Source: Slackia equolifaciens
Lineage (GTDB): Bacteria > Actinomycetota > Coriobacteriia > Coriobacteriales > Eggerthellaceae
Length of the DNA: 64,000 nt
NCBI RefSeq assembly: GCF_003725995.1
Contig: NZ_QIBX01000001.1
Location: 408,833-472,832 of the forward strand
Direction: 5' to 3'
Shown: positions 62,417-64,000 of the stretch, one piece after another
How the letters are laid out: each line of letters opens with the position of its first letter
How positions within the stretch are numbered: the stretch's first letter is position 1
Translations under genes and position numbers: made by a program
The notes under the pieces: generated by a model
Database searches by the model: none
The model's input: only the letters and a program-made list of their open reading frames with translations
What the model was told of the DNA's origin: nothing

Positions 62417-63601
62417 CTACTCCTCCGCTCGAGGGCGCAAGACCCCCGACACGCCGCGACGGAAAATCTGGCTTAAATCGCCGCCCACATTCTTGAACAC
62501 CACTTCAGACAGCGTAGCCGCCGCTCCAGTAAGCACGCCTCGCGTCTTGCCGCTTGCCGTGCGCGCCGCATCCATCAGGCCGCCCACCATTTTAGCCCCG
62601 CCGCTAAACAGCTCAGACAAATTGGTGGTACCCGACGCCTCAAACACCTCAAACAATGCATCCACGATCACGCGCAGTTCGTTGTCGCTATAGCGCGAAA
62701 GCCATTCGTCGAACACGCGATCCATAAACAGCGCTCCGTCGGAGAGGCACGCATCGTACACGAAATCGCGCCCATCCACCTGCCACGAGAAAGGATCATG
62801 CTGCATGATGCCCTTCGCATCGCTGTGAACCACGCGGTACGCCGCACGCGTTTCCATAAGCATGCCCACCACGGAATCCTGTGGCACGGTTTTGTGCACC
62901 AGCGGCGCCGTGCGCTCCACCTGCTCTTTCGAAAACACGTCGCGCCGAAAGCCGGGGCCATCATGACAGTAGACTCGCTCGATACGTGAAAGAACCTTGT
63001 CCGATGCGTTCGCCGCCGCATAAATCGCCAAATTGCCGCCCTTGGAATGCCCGCCCACAATCAGGGCTCCCGGCACATAGGGAGCCACGTCCTCCAAATA
63101 GCGCGCCGCATATTCCTGCGCGGGAACCGACTGCATGTATGCCATGTCGAAATCCTCACGCCAGCCGGCAAACGACGTGTCGGTCCCGCGAAATCCCACG
63201 TACGTAAACAAGTCCTTGTACGTGAACGAGTACGCAGCGAACTGTACGGGGCCATCGCCATCGAACACGCTCGCATAACGGGTGACAACTACATCGCGAA
63301 ACCGAGGGCTGGCGGCAAGCGCCAAGGCAAGCTCTTTTACCTTCGACGGTACCAGCCCGGTAAACATATCATCATAGAACTCGGCTCGAAGCGCATCGCG
63401 GAACTGGGCATGTTTCGCTGGAAAGAAACGCTCCGAAATGCGACCAAACACACCCGACCGCACTCCCGTTTCGCTTGGCTCCAAAACCCCTTCCATGCGC
63501 ACCATGCAGAACTCGGAAAGAATCAGTGAGTCAACAGGATTGAACGGAACCTCTTCGAAGGTCGCGAATTCATGCTCTAGATAGTCGATGATGGTGGCCA
63601 T
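62417..63601 (-). CDS. Mbeg1-like (DUF2974) alpha/beta hydrolase
   Basis: 394 aa from the ATG at 63601 (AGGCAGGG upstream, protein starting M-A-T-I-I-D-Y-L), where the family begins; an upstream in-frame ATG at 63679 lacks a site. The lipase-like nucleophile elbow is G-G-H-S-K-G-G-N-L-A, preceded by Y-V-G-F-R-G-T-D-T-S-F-A-G-W-R-E-D-F. The family is common in Firmicutes and Coriobacteriia; the substrate is unknown. The C-terminal ~90 residues are a Gly/Ala-rich amphipathic extension. pth lies 185 nt downstream. Confidence 0.9.
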   Translation of the reverse strand: MATIIDYLEHEFATFEEVPFNPVDSLILSEFCMVRMEGVLEPSETGVRSGVFGRISERFFPAKHAQFRDALRAEFYDDMFTGLVPSKVKELALALAASPRFRDVVVTRYASVFDGDGPVQFAAYSFTYKDLFTYVGFRGTDTSFAGWREDFDMAYMQSVPAQEYAARYLEDVAPYVPGALIVGGHSKGGNLAIYAAANASDKVLSRIERVYCHDGPGFRRDVFSKEQVERTAPLVHKTVPQDSVVGMLMETRAAYRVVHSDAKGIMQHDPFSWQVDGRDFVYDACLSDGALFMDRVFDEWLSRYSDNELRVIVDALFEVFEASGTTNLSELFSGGAKMVGGLMDAARTASGKTRGVLTGAAATLSEVVFKNVGGDLSQIFRRGVSGVLRPRAEE

Positions 63602-63725
63602 GACGCCCTGCCTTTCCAAAACCTCATCCACTTTCGCACGATTCACGACGTCGCGGCACGCCAAGCGGGCCGATTCCACGAACCCGCCATGCTTCCAGCG
63701 GAGTCTGCCGCTAGGATTTCAGAGG

Positions 63726-63803
63726 TTGGCAGTAATACGAAGTATGTAATCCATTTTTGCGTGCAAAATCTCAAAACTGCCAGTTTTCCTAAGTATGTAA
63801 TCC
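63726..63803. repeat. Intergenic repeat with duplicated AAGTATGTAATCC
   Basis: A 13-nt direct repeat at 63740-63752 and 63791-63803, with the inverted pieces TTGGCAGT and ACTGCCAG around the region. It translates on the minus strand into a short frame (K-W-I-T-Y-F) of the kind that accompanies dispersed repeats, so I do not call it a gene. Confidence 0.5.
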
Positions 63804-63901
63804 TCCGCGTTGTTTTTTTCGACCCCTCTCTTGGCAAAACCGCAAGAAAAGGCCCCCTTTCGGGCATCTGTTGGGTAGTGTGCCGATTGTTGGTGTCAAG
63901 A

Positions 63902-63947
63902 TCCCGTTCGGGAGGCGCGGGCCGCAGGCCCGCCCGAGCGAACGGGA
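63902..63947. other. Large intergenic hairpin near the window end
   Basis: Outer 9-bp arms TCCCGTTCG/CGAACGGGA and inner 7-bp arms GCGGGCC/GGCCCGC with a 3-nt loop. It has no T run. Together with the repeat at 63726-63803 it fills the gene-free 63602-64000. Confidence 0.65.
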
Positions 63948-64000
63948 CATCGCCCAGGATCGCCTGCATTCTACACCATCACGCTGCCCTCTTCGCCTCG

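Noticed and set aside
63643..63969. 108-codon minus-strand frame at the window end
   Set aside because: It is composed of the direct repeat and hairpin region; likely a repeat-derived artefact.

Overview
The window looks like a chromosomal stretch from a strictly anaerobic, high-GC Actinobacterium of the class Coriobacteriia, most likely family Eggerthellaceae (Slackia, Adlercreutzia, Eggerthella or Gordonibacter relatives). The reasons are: two separate Tat-exported molybdopterin oxidoreductase systems with TorD chaperones; a LuxR-type regulator carrying a 12-helix membrane domain; stacked ferredoxin-type proteins; paired YhgE/Pip proteins; and GC-rich coding sequence. The genus is inferred, not proven. 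I recognised no rRNA, tRNA, CRISPR array or insertion sequence.

Layout. (1) 1-15.5 kb: molybdoenzyme locus A. A plus-strand maturation and electron-transfer set (tandem winged-helix protein, TorD, NapG-like and NapH-like ferredoxins, UvrD-like P-loop protein) converges on a minus-strand three-subunit complex (1055-aa molybdoenzyme, four-cluster Fe-S subunit, DmsC-like anchor). A membrane LuxR regulator, a dicluster ferredoxin with an MvhD-like middle domain and a second UvrD-like paralogue follow. (2) 15.7-21.3 kb: ferredoxin-nitroreductase fusion, an NSS-family transporter behind a leader peptide with three consecutive Trp codons and an attenuator, CIRCE-controlled Hsp20, Ppx/GppA phosphatase and endonuclease IV. 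(3) 22-30 kb: a PucR-type regulator divergent from a six-gene operon: acyl carrier protein, S15/CocE-type acyl hydrolase, holo-ACP synthase, phosphotransacetylase, butyrate kinase and OFA-type MFS carrier. Together they suggest an energy-conserving acyl-cleavage pathway on a dedicated ACP, the most unusual metabolic unit here. (4) 30-31.5 kb: a low-GC island with a DUF4160/DUF2442 pair (the second frameshifted), a duplicated gene fragment and flanking repeats. (5) 31.5-53 kb: mostly housekeeping genes: aspS, hisS, two YhgE/Pip proteins, an M16 protease, a trigger-factor-like protein, PiT with its DUF47 partner, and a recJ-helicase fusion/rel/MBL-hydrolase operon. (6) 53-61.4 kb: molybdoenzyme locus B (DmsA-like, DmsB-like, NrfD, TorD) next to an NrfD-like/GntR/slipin operon. 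Both promoters carry the same TCCTAGGA palindrome, so the GntR protein probably controls both. (7) 61.6-64 kb: pth, an Mbeg1-like alpha/beta hydrolase, and an intergenic repeat region.

How the parts fit. The two molybdoenzyme loci would provide anaerobic respiratory reductases (or, for locus A, possibly a dehydroxylase) fed from menaquinol through Fe-S and membrane subunits. The acyl operon would add substrate-level phosphorylation. The Trp-attenuated transporter would supply tryptophan on demand. Substrates for both molybdoenzymes and for the hydrolase cannot be read from the sequence.
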